Of a DNA stretch of 64,000 nt, positions 9,311-20,760 are shown piece by piece. The DNA is taken from assembly GCA_022494885.1 (NCBI GenBank), contig JAGVSM010001155.1, positions 1 to 64,000 of the forward strand, read 5' to 3'. The translations under genes were made by a program, and so were the position numbers. Each line of letters starts with the position of its first letter. Position 1 is the stretch's first letter. The notes beneath the pieces were generated by a model. That model had not been told where the DNA came from, did no database searches, and saw only the letters and a list, made by a program, of their open reading frames with translations. The stretch is from Micrasema longulum (taxonomy: Eukaryota; Arthropoda; Insecta; Trichoptera; Brachycentridae).

Positions 9311-11574
9311 CTCATGTCAACATGGGCATTTCTTTCACTAGGTATTTTTTTTGGTAATAATTTCCTATGTGATCTAATGTACTTATAACACAAATAATCT
9401 CAATACCTCTATTCCTTATGTCAAAATAGATATTTTTAGCATTAAAATATCCTGAAACACTAGTTTGGCATACGCGCAACAAACGTATTTTTCGTCAAAT
9501 CTCGAAAAGAATAGTTGAAACTTTCTGATGGCTAACTCATTTTGACCAAAGTCTGTCATGTGCACTTCTAGCAATAACGTGAGCATTACCGTGTGGCGTA
9601 TATCAGAAACCGTTGGTTAACGCTTTCCGAGATGTATGGGTTATTACAAGCATAATATAACCCTTGGGAAGATTGTCCACATAAAGTATCATCCTTCCCA
9701 ATACAACACGTTCCCATCACGACTTTCTTTCTCCTCGTCCATAAAGCACACCGATAGGATGTACAAAATGGCGATACTTATTGAAGCTTATTGACGTGTT
9801 ACACGGAAAATTTTATTTTATTATGGACACCGAGAGCGGTAACAAATTGTATAGCAGTTCGAATGAAAATAAATCAACAATAAGCTAGGAATTGACATTT
9901 TGTATTGGTACAATAATTTATCTAGATTAATGTATCGCGACGCGATGTCTGAAGTATTCGGCTCAATCGTTAACATTTAATATATTTTAAAAGTCCCTCA
10001 CATTGGCTATACACTTCTGAGGAGCACATTTAGTTTTAAAACAGCACCTGACGACTATTACGCTGCCGCGCAATCTCTAAACCACCGTAACACTTATGAG
10101 AAAAACGCTTAAAACTTTTCAAACAAGTAAATCGCAATGATATTGATAAAAAAATATTATTTTTAGATTTCGTCGTAAGGCTATGATAACAATTAATTCT
10201 GAGAAAAAAGCATGGCATATAGGTAAGTCATTTCAAAAATACTTTTCAAATTCGCATCAGTTACTGCTGACTTTAGATGTAAAATTACGTAATTTTACCA
10301 AAAGGCGCGGTAAAATACCGTAATTTACGGTAATTTTTGGTGAAAAACGAATATGACGTACTAATTTTTATTTGTCGAAGATATAACAAATTAAACGAGT
10401 AGCTTTGTTTTAGGACACGTTACATAACAGTGAAAACCTGGCTTAGATCCATCGCGTGGTTGTCGAGATTTATTATAAGTATGGGACGTTCAAGGTCATT
10501 CGGTATGTACTTTTTTCACTTTTTTTTATATAAAAGGTTATAAAAACGCCTTTTTTTTCAAAATGGCGGCATGAGCAGTGGTCATTTAAGGTCACAAACT
10601 TAAGGTTTTACTAAGGGCCCGATGTCCACTGACCCTGTCTAGTTTTTAAGATCGTATCCATCTCACTTCCCGTCGTTAAAAGAATGACATGACAAAAACA
10701 CTTGACTTATTAGCTCCATGATATGTATCAATAATGTAATATTTAGTTATCTCTGTAAAAATAAAATAGGATAGAATTCATAAGTTAAGTATACCTTAAT
10801 AAAGAAGCTTGTGTAACTTTGAAATCGGTTGGTAAAAAAAAAAACTTGATGTTCCTGAATGGATAGGTATTTAATTTATAACCTTCCAGATGCCGTAGCG
10901 AAAAAAGAGTTGGATACACTTATAGCTAATTGAATTCTGTTTACGAATCAATAAATAACTCAAAAACGACGAAATGCGAGTTGTAGCGGTATAGTCTCTG
11001 CACGGCGGCAGTACTGTGATGAAAAACCACACAGAACACCCAGGCTTAAAAGACTCACTATCGTAATTTTATAATACGAATATGTACAAACGTAAGTAGT
11101 CCATTTCTTTATATTTCTACTAAACCAGAAGTCTATTGAGACTAACGGGCGGGGCGTTGGGAAATATCTCGTTTTACAATTTATTATTTACTCTTAAGTA
11201 AAGAAGTGTAATTATACTGATTAATGTATATTAACTTAACCAGACGACAGTATAACGGAGTATTAATACAAATCTAACTGGCATAAGATTGCATAACGTT
11301 CATAAGTGGAAAAGACTAATTAAGTTCATCTAATTTATTATTTAACTATAGTAATTACATAAAAACACGCAATAAAGTATTTTTCACCGCTACTAATCAA
11401 ATACTTAATCTTGTAAAATCAGCATTAGCAATTTTGAATTGACAGTTATTTAGTAATTTATTATTATTAGAGGGAACTACTGAAGGGATATTCTCAAAGG
11501 TCTGCTTTCGGCCTTATGATAACTAAGCCAAAACCAAGTTAGGTTATCAGTAGAGCCCTTACAAGATTTCTAGA
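9311..11574. other. 2.2 kb with no recognised element
   Basis: AT-rich. The only local structure is a cluster of short palindromes around 10275-10350 (AAAATTACGTAATTTT; ACCGTAATTTACGGTAA). The 60-codon minus frame at 10036-10218 has no recognisable domain. Confidence 0.4.
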
Positions 11575-11910
11575 ATGAATTTATCTGAATCTTCTAGATG
11601 TAGGTTCTGCAGTGCAGATGATCAAACACTTATAGACATTTTATGTGATTGCAATTCTTTAATTGTTTCTAAAATGGCACCTAAAGCATAAGACTGATAA
11701 CCATAAGTTCCGTGTGAAGAAAATGATTCAGATAAGCGTCGATTGAAGAGCCATTTCACAAAATACATCACGCGCGCGGGCGTGGATAGGGAAAATTGAT
11801 AAAGAATGTAGTTTTAGGGATATGGAAAATGGGAAATCAATATATCTGGGAGTTCTTTGGGGTAAATCTCTGATCCAATGTTTGCTAGACTACTGCAGGA
11901 CCACAACGTG
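11575..11910 (+). pseudogene. LINE C-terminal zinc-knuckle fragment with SINE2 scrap
   Basis: 11575-11660 encodes SESSRCRFCSADDQTLIDIL then CDCNSL. This matches the cysteine-rich knuckle at the C-terminus of Jockey/R1-type RTs (C-x2-C ... H-x-C). The usual histidine is not apparent, so the knuckle is probably inactive. At 11675-11702 a SINE2 internal piece (CACCTAAAGCATAAGACTG) interrupts it. A weak continuation, GKSIYLGVLWGKSLIQCLL, follows to about 11910 and may be the same protein's tail. Confidence 0.55.
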
Positions 11911-12009
11911 ATCCTGTAAAATATTATTTTTGTTTTTTTATTGACTTTTAAATGCTGTACTTAAAATTACAATTAAACAAAGCACTCATAAACACATAGG
12001 TGGTTTGTG

Positions 12010-12368
12010 TACATTATTTATTTATTAATTATATACATACGGCCTAAGCCAATTACAGCAGTTACATGAAGAAACATAAATGCAAGAAACTGAACAAAAA
12101 GAACATAAAACTATTTAGCAAAGACAAACAAGGGCAAAACAATATATTAAAAAAAACGAAAGACCTAAAACTTTGAGCTAAACCATGCCAATCCAACTTC
12201 ATCCCACACTGTTTAGTCGCGAAGAGATCTACGAAAAGCCGGAAGATCTATCCCAAAAAATTCCAAGTCGTGTGATGAATTGACTAATCTACACATTCTG
12301 GACATTGGGCATAAAAACCAAACTTGCACTTAGAAGATTTTATAAATAGCGGATTTTGACTTCTGAAA
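12010..12368 (-). pseudogene. LINE-2 copy, C-terminus and 3' UTR
   Basis: This is an opposite-strand copy of the element at 30935-31710. The coding remnant 12213-12368 ends NSSHDLEFFGIDLPAFRRS then LRD-stop (TTA at 12213-12215). Here MCRLVNSS is read through with AGA, where the other copy has TGA. A one-base deletion in the preceding C run instead breaks this copy's frame. The 3' UTR (12010-12212) matches base for base over long stretches, including CTTCATGTAACTG (minus). Confidence 0.85.
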
Positions 12369-12423
12369 AAAGTTTATGTAGAAAGTTTAATAATGCTCTA
12401 CGCCATAATATTTCATTGACCGT

Positions 12424-12435
<12 letters not shown>

Positions 12436-12455
<20 letters not shown>

Positions 12456-12570
12456 CAATTTTTTATTTTATTTATTTATTTATTCACACTCTTTATCAAA
12501 ATACAATTCCATATTCACTTTGCCCAGCTAACAAGGGTACATACCCCGTTCCAAGCTAGGCAATTACATT
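12436..12570 (-). mobile_element. LINE 3' UTR end with hairpin
   Basis: After a long T run (poly-A on minus), the minus strand reads GCCTAGCTTGGAACGGGGTA then TGTACCCTTGTTAGCTGGGC, which can fold on itself. A similar motif (GGCTTAGAACGGGGTA ... TACCC-like) lies at 48177-48205 on plus. No coding part is left. Confidence 0.5.
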
Positions 12571-14087
12571 TTTATATATTATAATATTTAACAAATTAAT
12601 ATAGAGCACAGACAAACAAAATATACACTTATTCGGATACACATTTTGATTCATATACATACAGTACATATACATACAATACATTTTCAACGAAGGTTTT
12701 ACTGGTATTTTGTATTTGAAATAATTTTCATTAATGAAATCACGATGGACAGTCTTCCAGTTATCACTACGTATATGAATAGATATACGAGTATATATTT
12801 TTTTTTTATATGCAATTTCCCACTCTAACTTTTACTGTATTCTTCAATAAAAACAATGTGTTTTTATTTTATATAAATTATTCGATCCTAATGCAAGGAC
12901 AGAGTTCAATTGAAGTAAAGGTTACTAAGAACCAATTAAAGCTCGAACTAAAGAATGGAAACGTACTTAGTCTACTATCGACTAGTTTGGAATGATAACG
13001 GTGAATGAAGAAATAATCTGCTTTACCGGCAGTTTTTTTAACAAGTTGAAGAGGTACTCACATTACACAATGGAAAGGCTCGAATAGGCAACAAGCTGAG
13101 TGTCTTACGTGGAATACAAAGCCAGCAAAAGATGAACAAACAGAAATTGTATCATGCCTGATACTGAATATAGAACAACAGATTATATGGGTAATATGTA
13201 CTCGTATATCCACCAGATAATTATCGACGAATTGAAAGATTTCGTTTCAAGTTAATAATGTGTTCTCAACCTCCATTTTAGTTTTTATTGCGTAAGGATC
13301 GTATTCTGCAGCATTCTAAAATCTCCACATTGCAGGAAATAAGACATTTAAAAAACAGCATAAAGATAGTGCCACTTAGATTGCAAAATCTAATTTAAAC
13401 AATTTATACGTTTTATGGCCATTTAACCTGATTTTTTGCTCAATTTATCGCACGGTTATAAAACGTATTAAGTGCGCCATCTTTTAATGCTATTTTGATT
13501 GAAAAACGGGTTCTCAGTTTTTCAAATGGTTAGCCATGTAACTAATAATGTTTTTTCTAATCTTCTTGATTACGCTACTGTTAAAATTCTTTACTTCCGA
13601 GTTCTCAATTTTCAGTGGGGCACTCGTTGATCTTAACCCGGACAGATCGTGATGTTTGTAAGTCGCTGTGCCAAGTCTTTGTCAATCTACAATAATCGGG
13701 TAGCCTTCCGTTAAAACAGGTTAGCCGCGTACATGCATAGGCTTATTTGTACTCTTCATGTACCTACGTATATTCAAAGCCAGCGAATTTGTTCTACCAG
13801 GATATGTTCTAGATGCGGAAGACAAGGTCCTAATGAGATAAAAGAAATGGCGGAGAAATGAAGATTATGTATGAAATATTGACTGCATCGTTTATGCATT
13901 GTTGCCATGAGATGATAAGCGTTTATTCGTTATGACTTGGGAACTGCTGAAAGTGTTAGCCAAATAAAAATTCGAAAATTATAACAAAAATTATGCTAAT
14001 TAAAAAAACCAATAACAAATATCGCACTTATAATTAGTTATCGTGTTAATCGATTATTTCTAAAAAATCTCTCAAAATGTTTATTTA
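12571..14087. other. 1.5 kb with no recognised element
   Basis: AT-rich, with CATATACATACA microsatellite-like sequence at 12650-12690. The small frames at 12646-12828 and 12810-12995 show no domain. Confidence 0.4.
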
Positions 14088-14715
14088 TTTGACACTTTAT
14101 ATACATATACAATATATATACATATAAGGGCGGGCATATTGCCTTAAGGCAATTTCTTCCTACCTACCCAAACCGTTCAGTTTGAGAAAATTATAAATAC
14201 ATGGACATATTGAATCTTACAATTTCATACAAAAATTAAAAGCAAAGATAAACAAAAATAAATATAAATAAAATTAAAAAAAACACCATTCTATGAAGAG
14301 AGGAGAGGGGGTGGGAAGGAAAAAAGAAGGATAAAGGAACAATTTAAATATTTAGATTGTGACATTTCAATCTTGACTTAAATGTAAATAAAGAAAGGGC
14401 GTCTCTAGCATTAGTGGGTAGGTTATTCCACAGTCGAGCGGCTACTACTGTGAAAGAGGAGGCAAGAAAATTAGAGCGATGACAGGGTATTAAAAGGGTT
14501 CTCACGTTACTAGAACGAATAGATAGTCCGTGTTGTGAAAGAGGTTGGATGAGCTCTCTCAGATAAACAGGCGAATTGGGATTATTAAAAATGTTCCTAA
14601 GTAATAAGAAAAAACACTACTAAATCAAATATTATGTTTAAAAGGAATCCGAAAAATCCGTTCTAAAGCCTAAAAGATCCCGATTATTGAAACATCCTCA
14701 AAACGCTCACCACGG
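14088..14715 (-). pseudogene. LINE-3 RT C-terminus and 3' UTR
   Basis: On the minus strand, 14344-14625 is an open stretch with no ATG near its start. It encodes NPNSPVYLRELIQPLSQHGL, then IRSSNVRTLLIPCHRSNF, then AARLWNNLPTNARDALSLF, then FKSRLKCHNL-stop. The LWNNLP...F-K-S-LK block is the diagnostic end of Jockey/CR1/I-superfamily RTs. A less certain upstream piece (ALERIFRIPFKHN) extends it to about 14715 with a frame change. The 3' UTR (14088-14343) carries a small stem TTGCC-TTAA-GGCAA at about 14140-14153 and is shared with 33475-33770. Confidence 0.85.
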
Positions 14716-15756
14716 TACTAAAACGATATGAACGAATTGTCTCGAATAATCTTGAAAAAAAATATTTCTCATTGACTATGCATACCATATTTCAAAATGT
14801 AGCAATTTAAGGAATGTATCATAACAATACCATTTCGTATTTAAGCGAATAAATTTAGTATAGATACTCGTAGCGTACTATTAACGAAACCATAGAAATT
14901 TGCAATCACTCGTATCATATAATATTTATCGCTAGTGCTTCATTAAGAATGCAGAACTTTGACGGATCTATCATTGGTTTAGTGTGTGTGTATGTTGTAT
15001 AATATAATATTAAGTATCGAACGACGAGCTCGAAGTATCGACAATAGAATAATCGCATGTTCCTCGCTGGGTGACCTCAGGTGTCCTGTTATTTCTAGAT
15101 AATTCCACGCTGTTCGGTGACTTTCGATCTATTGTAAACTATGCGCTTTGCACGTCTGAGGGAAGTCTGCACAATTATGATTGTGTAGAGCTATCTTCCA
15201 TCAGGAGACGTGCTGCGGAGATGTGACATTATGGAGAGAGTTCGTGACCTTAACCCTTAATATGGCTTTTATTTTCCAATTAAAAATACGTGTATTATTT
15301 CCATTTATCCGCTGTTGACAAACCAAAAATACATTATGATTTCATCGTAGCTCTAACTCAAAGATATCGTTAAAAATCTTTTTTTTATTTTTCACATTTC
15401 AAGGAAAAATAACTTAGATTATACTCTAACTAAACGTTCCTGATGCAACAGAACCAATTGATCGTTTCAATTCATTATGAATTTTTTTAAACACACTTTC
15501 ACTGCGTTCGAATGTTTAGTAAACCTATGATAATGTGTTAGTGCCTGCCTGTGAACCAAGTAAACATACAAATTTAGTTTGTGTTAGTAGGCACACTAAA
15601 ATATTTTATTTAAATCGTTCTGTCACGCACACATAAACAAGACAAGTTTATTAAAGATTTGAATGGACTGTACGTAGTACCCACGTACCCAGTAGTACCT
15701 ATTCTAAAGTTTAACTATTTATTTATTTAAAGTGTTAGCTTCAAGTAGCATATTAT
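14716..15756. other. 1 kb with no recognised element
   Basis: AT-rich, with a moderately GC-richer stretch at 15020-15250. No ORF of note and no match elsewhere in the window. Confidence 0.4.
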
Positions 15757-16115
15757 ATTTTATTTTATTTATACTTTTACAATGTTTGTATTCTTTTTTT
15801 ATATAGAATAATGTTCCCTCACCGAGGGAAACATTTTACAATAAGTAAAACATGCCTTAAATAAGTTATTTAACAAAGTTAACATAATAATAAAATAAAA
15901 ACGTAATTAATCTAATTAACCTAATTATCATTAAAATTATAAGCAATATAAACTAAAATAATCATAAAAACATAACCAATTTATATAAACCTGTAGACCG
16001 AATTTCATAAACAGTACACTTATTTTTACCTATTTGGCTTGATCCACTCATCGATCCGTGCGCAACCCACCTCCACTATCCATTTCTTAATAGCAATTTT
16101 ATATTGTGAGTACTT
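15757..16115 (-). pseudogene. LINE-4 C-terminal tail and 3' UTR
   Basis: Minus-strand 16026-16113 encodes AIKKWIVEVGCARIDEWIKP then NR-stop, the very end of a LINE protein. The plus-strand copy at 54290-54655 encodes the near-identical IKKWIVEVGCIRIDERIKPN. The shared 3' UTR runs to about 15757 and includes a hairpin-forming GTTTCCCTCGGTGAGGGAAC (15813-15832) followed by an A-rich end. Confidence 0.8.
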
Positions 16116-16159
16116 ATTAATTGTCCTTATGGATAATGCAAGTAGATTGTACCCTTTAA

Positions 16160-16350
16160 CCGAGTATTATAGTTGGTTTTATGTTTTTTTGCAACACTGT
16201 GGTGAAGCTGCATAGTGTAATTCGTGCCCTGACAAAGAGATAGATACGTCTCGAAATCTGTACACATAAAACCGTCAATAAGTGGTTATCTAAAAATATG
16301 AACTAGCATTTATTGAAATGTTTGACCACAAAGTTATCACTTTAGCTGTA
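16160..16350 (+). mobile_element. PLE 3' end with decayed hammerhead
   Basis: This matches the PLE at 29591-30034: TTTTTTTGCAACACTGTGGT, GAAGCTGCATAGTG, then the hammerhead region CTGACAAAGAGATAGATACG and TCTCGAAATC (16229-16257), and the tail TGACCACAAAGTTATCACTT. The core has CTGACAA instead of CUGANGA and the stem III palindrome is lost, so this copy is unlikely to self-cleave. Confidence 0.75.
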
Positions 16351-17669
16351 ACTAATATGTAGTTATGAATGTACTATGTGACTTCATGATATGTTCACTT
16401 TTCTAGTTGACCTTTTGGGGGTTAAAAGAGCTCGTCATCGTTTCGAGCAGTATGCAAATTCCATTCCACTTTTACGACCTGTGTTTTATTATCCTACGAC
16501 CATTTTAAATCACAATAATTATTGACTCAGACAATATTTCCAGCATCTTTAATAGTAATGTGTCGACGAACTTCGCAACCATTCTACTTATACTACAAGA
16601 CAAGACTTAAGTTCTATTGTACTTTCTGACCTGTGAGTGCATCGTAAACTATTTTAATGTGGTCGCGTGAGACGTATAATACTTTCAATTAGGCATGCAT
16701 TTCGGTGCATACGAGTATGTCACAAAACAAAACAATCTAAAAAAATCCGTCCTAATTTTCTATGTTTTTGTACGTTGTTTTATCATAATTTCCTTATAAA
16801 CGACAAATAGTGCACAGGTAACTGCATTCGTATAACAATTTCTACGAATCTTAATAATTTAATACGAAATTTCTTAAAAGCGTTTTTTTTTAAATATTTA
16901 TTCTGCTTGTGTAAGAAAAGATTTTTGGCGTATATATTGTTGTGCTATATTAAGTTATGAAGGTGCTGAGCTTGCTTTGTTTCTTTGTTGTTCTCAATAT
17001 GTGTTATTTTTTTAATGTTAATATTATTTATGTCCCGAATTGAGTTGTTGTAACTCCTGGGAATGTAATTCAACGCATTATGCTTGTAAAATACTTTGTG
17101 TTGTATGATTTGTAGATTAATAAAAAAAGGGCAAAATAAATCATTAATTACAATAGATTCACATTTTATTTAACACGTTACTACCTCTTTTAAGTAAGCA
17201 AACTGATCATGTTTTGAGAGTGAATTTTTTTCACTTTCTTTTTTGAAATATTTTCTAGTTAACATTTTTATTTTTATTATTAACATTTTTAAACACAGGT
17301 ATCAATTTCGTCCTTAAAGAAAAATTAATTGAAATATAATCAATGCTTAAAATTTATTAATTAATTAATTTAAACAAAATTAAAGACAATAAACTATTTT
17401 CTCGTCCCAACTTGCTAGATAAATCCGTGTCATGTCGAGACTAAAAATTATACACAATCATTTTAGTATTATACATTTATATAATTTTATACTATCATTA
17501 TAATACAACAAATCTAATAATTTAAAATAAAAAACATGAGTAGTTTAATAATACGATGATTTACCAATTTTTAGATTTATAATTTTTTACTTAATACACA
17601 ATTGAATTATGCGATACTTACTAAAATAATAAATTCTTAATGTAATGATTCTATTTACAAATATAATAT
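16351..17669. other. 1.3 kb with no recognised element
   Basis: AT-rich. No ORF or shared repeat seen. Confidence 0.4.
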
Positions 17670-17885
17670 TGATATTATTATTATTATAATTATGGATAAC
17701 TTATATAGCGCCGTTTTCGTAATATAATACCGCAAGGGCGCTTTACAAAGTGGTTAAATAAAAAAATAAATAAAAAATTTATTTGTAATTTAAGCAAAAC
17801 GATGTACTTTGTTATCACATGCTACGGATTTATTCAAATGATTTAGAGAACAAGTGAGTTTTAAGTTTTTTCCGAAACTCCACTT
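17670..17885 (-). pseudogene. L2-like LINE 3' end, C-terminal scrap and hairpin tail
   Basis: Minus-strand 17839-17883 encodes VEFRKKLKTHLFSKS, equivalent to FRSQLKSHFF of the 7.8-kb copy. The 3' UTR follows, with GGGCGCTT/AGCGCC forming the family hairpin (17707-17742) and an ATT-type tail at 17670-17690. The same family is present at 7838-8575 and 47285-47660. Confidence 0.75.
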
Positions 17886-17914
17886 TACACAACCACGTGG
17901 CCATAAGCCATAAG

Positions 17915-18005
17915 ACCATAGGTCATAAGCCCTGTAGATGCCTAGATTTCTATATTACCTTCTCTAAAATGTTCTTCATCCCTGTTGTAATACGTTCATT
18001 GTAAA
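17915..18005 (+). repeat. SatA fragment
   Basis: CATAGGTCATAAGCCCTGTA, GATGCCTAGATTTC and CATCCCTGTTG match SatA. Only about a quarter of the unit is present. Confidence 0.65.
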
Positions 18006-18059
18006 AATTTTTTTATTTTTATTCTCTAGCCTTGCTGTTTTTGTATACATTGAATTTGA

Positions 18060-18135
18060 TAATAAAGATATAAGTCTCAAAGACGTCGCAAAAGCAATGA
18101 AACCGGTATCTGGTTATTCAAAATTTGTGGATTTA
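18060..18135 (+). mobile_element. PLE-type remnant with hammerhead-like core
   Basis: CTCAAAGACGTCGCAAAAGC then AATGAAACCGGTATCTGG is shared with 30325-30400 (plus) and 40161-40211 (minus). The hairpin GTCGC...GC and GAAACCGGTA resemble the second half of the hammerhead in the other PLEs, but the CUGANGA box is not intact. It probably represents a third PLE lineage. Confidence 0.5.
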
Positions 18136-18179
18136 TTTATCGTCTTTTCTTATGTCCATAGTAATTTTGTCTCTGTAAT

Positions 18180-18240
18180 CGGTCTCAGGTAAACGGCTTG
18201 ATGGTTTATTTGTTTGTAAATTTGTATTCTGTTTGTGAAA
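18180..18240 (+). mobile_element. RTE-like LINE 3' end scrap
   Basis: AAACGGCTTGATGGTTTATT then TGTTTGTAA parallels GAAACGGCGTGATGGTTTGT at 41967-41986, which directly follows a coding fragment there. Confidence 0.45.
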
Positions 18241-19188
18241 GATTGAGATCGTTTTGATCTAATTTTTATGTGTCGTATATTTTTTTGTTCAAGTGTATTT
18301 TACGGTTAAAATGCCCTTATAATGAAAGCTCTTACAAATACACTTTTTTTATTGAAATTAATGACATATTATCATAATTTATTCTTCAAACTATTTTTTT
18401 TTCAACTACAGCAACTTTATGTCTAGTAAGAAGTACTAAATAAAAATGTTCGTATCACCCCTTTTTAAATCGTGTATTTTTTCGATTCACTACTTTTTTT
18501 ACTTCAAAAGTTAAGAACCTGCTTGTGTCAGCGACTTTGTTAACAAATACAGATAACAAGTTAATTTATTCCACAAGATAACTCTTTATCATAGTCGGAC
18601 CAAAACAGGTCATAAATCCTCTACTCGCTCACGCATATTTCTTGAACTCATCCAATATTTCTTCCATCTTCTCGTAGGTGTTCTGTGTTCATTACACATA
18701 TTAAGGAATGCGATTTTGCATCATCAATCACTCGGAACGTCGGCCATGCATTACGTTATAAAATTGGTTGCATAATCCACAAAATCCGTTTCTCCGTTGG
18801 ACATTTTATTCGAAGAAGAAGCTTATTAGTGTTTATCAGTGTTTAGCTGAAATAGTCCAACTAATTTAAACTATTTTTTTTCACTGTCATAGGTACTGTT
18901 TTAGTAAGATCACGTTAAACATTTAGATTTAAAAGTTGAAACAAAGGGCGGTTCCTTACTGTCCCAAAAACGCCCGCGCATTGCGGTGCTGTCATTACGC
19001 AGGCAAAGAAAGAGGAATTTTAAATCGGAAAAATGTAAATTTCATATGGAATCGTTTAAACTATTTGTAGTTGAAGTCAAAATTAATAATATTTCAAATC
19101 TAATTGCTTAAAACATTAAAAAATATATTAGCCCATGCTTGCAGTGGGGCGAAAGAACCCCCCCGGACGACAGTCGGATAGCCACTAA
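18241..19188. other. No feature recognised
   Basis: AT-rich, with no ORF or shared repeat seen. Confidence 0.4.
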
Positions 19189-19431
19189 AGCTAGGGTTTC
19201 CTAGGACAGCGGTGCCCGTATTTTAACGGCCGTAGTGAACGGTGATGCAGTGGACAGCCGTCGTAAAGGTGACTAGAGTGTGGTTTTCTAGGAAAACGGT
19301 ATTATCAACACCATTTAACACCGTTTTCCTAGGAAACCACTCTCTAATCGCCTTTGCGATGGCTGTTCACTGCATCACCGTTCACTACGGCCGTTAAAAT
19401 ACGGGCACCGCTGTCCTAGGAAACCCTAGCT
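19189..19431. mobile_element. Palindromic MITE F copy 1, TAA duplication
   Basis: The ends are AGCTAGGGTTTCCTAGGACA and its inverse, flanked by TAA at 19186-19188 and 19432-19434. Both halves are near-perfect inverted copies almost to the centre (GTTATCAACACCATTTAAC-like), making a 243-bp hairpin. A TWA target and AG...CT ends fit PIF/Harbinger. Copies: 33136-33378 and 59059-59291. Non-coding; it would be mobilised in trans. Confidence 0.9.
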
Positions 19432-19804
19432 TAACTGGCTTCTGGAAGAAGTATTAGAAACTTTGCTGTTCGCGCGTGTGACGCGTGAAATTATCTCACT
19501 CGCTCCCGAACATACCTGTATTATCGAGAGTGAGACGTAAATAGGGTGTAACAATTATATATTAGGATTACTTTTTTACTGCGTGCTCCGCAACATGCGA
19601 CTCATTGGTGAAATTTCTATTGTATTAGTAATTTATCTCCGATTTTGATAAAATACTTTTTCTTTTTTCAATAAGCACAAATTATTTGATAAAAAAATAT
19701 TTTAACCGATACGTAAATATATAACGGAAAAATACCGAAAATCTTAACTAATAATTTATTATATTTATTGAGGTATTAAGGTTATTAGATGCAATGTGTA
19801 CTAG

Positions 19805-20125
19805 CTACATATCACCGGGAAGGGAGAATTAATATGTGCATAAGTGAACTGCCTTAAGCACATATTAACTCTCCCTTCTGTGAATACTTTTGATAAATAC
19901 TTGATTTTAAGAACATGTAATACAAACGATCAGGGATTTGTTGCAACATTATGATATTAGGTATATTTTATTCAATACCATCGCCGAAAGATCTAGCGAG
20001 ATCGACTCTAGAGGACGACCTTCGTATCTTGTCATCTCACGCACGCGCTAATTAATACCGTGCATATCCTGTTTTATACTAGCTTTAACCCTAAATATGT
20101 GATAAAAGCGAGATACACTTTGGAA
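19805..20125 (+). repeat. Repeat E copy 1, with internal 60-nt hairpin
   Basis: Shared with 58110-58440 through GATCTAGCGAGATCGACTCT, AGCACGTGCATAT-like and CTGTTTT(A/G)(T/C)AC sequence and an upstream ATATGTGCATAAGTG. At 19819-19878, GAAGGGAGAATTAATATGTG pairs with CACATATTAACTCTCCCTTC in a 26-bp stem with two mismatches and an eight-base loop. Function unknown. Confidence 0.6.
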
Positions 20126-20574
20126 AAAGGAAAGTAACCCTATTATTTGAAAAATTGACTTTTCGCATAAAAACGTTTGTCAGTAATCAGTGCACTCGTG
20201 CGCGCTAGGAAAAGAATTTGCCGGCAAATAAAAAATGTTTATTAAAAATCATGCTTAATTAAAAATGTATTTGTTTGAAAAAAATAAAGTGCAAGAAGTG
20301 AAACTGCTTAAAACTGTATAATTCGGAAACAATGGGCCAAATATCCGGCTATCCGACTTAGGGCCTAGCCAAATATCCGGTATCCGGCCAAACCACTATC
20401 CGTTTCATCACGACTTATAACCATCTTCTCGATCTTTTTAAATTACTCTTAAAAGTTAAACCTGCATTTTGTCTCCAAATGACCAGTAGGTATTGGGTAT
20501 TAAGTTTACTGAAACAGTAAAGCGACACTAGATTGAACAGTGTTTTGAGTATGCCCAAATGTCACAAAAGACAA
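20126..20574. other. No feature recognised
   Basis: AT-rich, with a short CCGG-containing direct repeat (ATATCCGGCTATCCG, ATATCCGGTATCCGG) at 20340-20380. No coding signal. Confidence 0.4.
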
Positions 20575-20760
20575 TAGATAGAAGAGTTGAGGTAATGTGG
20601 ATGTGTAAACATAGGCAGAACGGTGAATTTTACACAGTGTGTAAAGTAGCCACTTAAACCAGCCAATTACAGGTCATAAGCCATGTAAACGCCTAGACTT
20701 CCATATCTCTTTTTAAAAAGGTTTTCCCTCTCTGTCGCAACACATTTAGACTAGATTGGG
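20575..20760 (+). repeat. SatA partial unit
   Basis: Contains AGAAGAGTTGAGGTAATGTG, ACACAGTGTGTAAAGTAGCC, CAGGTCATAAGCCATGTAAA and CCCTCTCTGTCGCAACA in the same order as the 60-kb block. Confidence 0.75.

Noticed and set aside
10275..10350. Palindromic AAAATTACGTAATTTT cluster as a MITE
   Set aside because: No defined ends or second copy; could be chance in AT-rich sequence.
12356..12995. Cluster of three short plus frames
   Set aside because: Low-complexity F/I/Y-rich translations of AT-rich LINE 3' UTR and microsatellite-like sequence.
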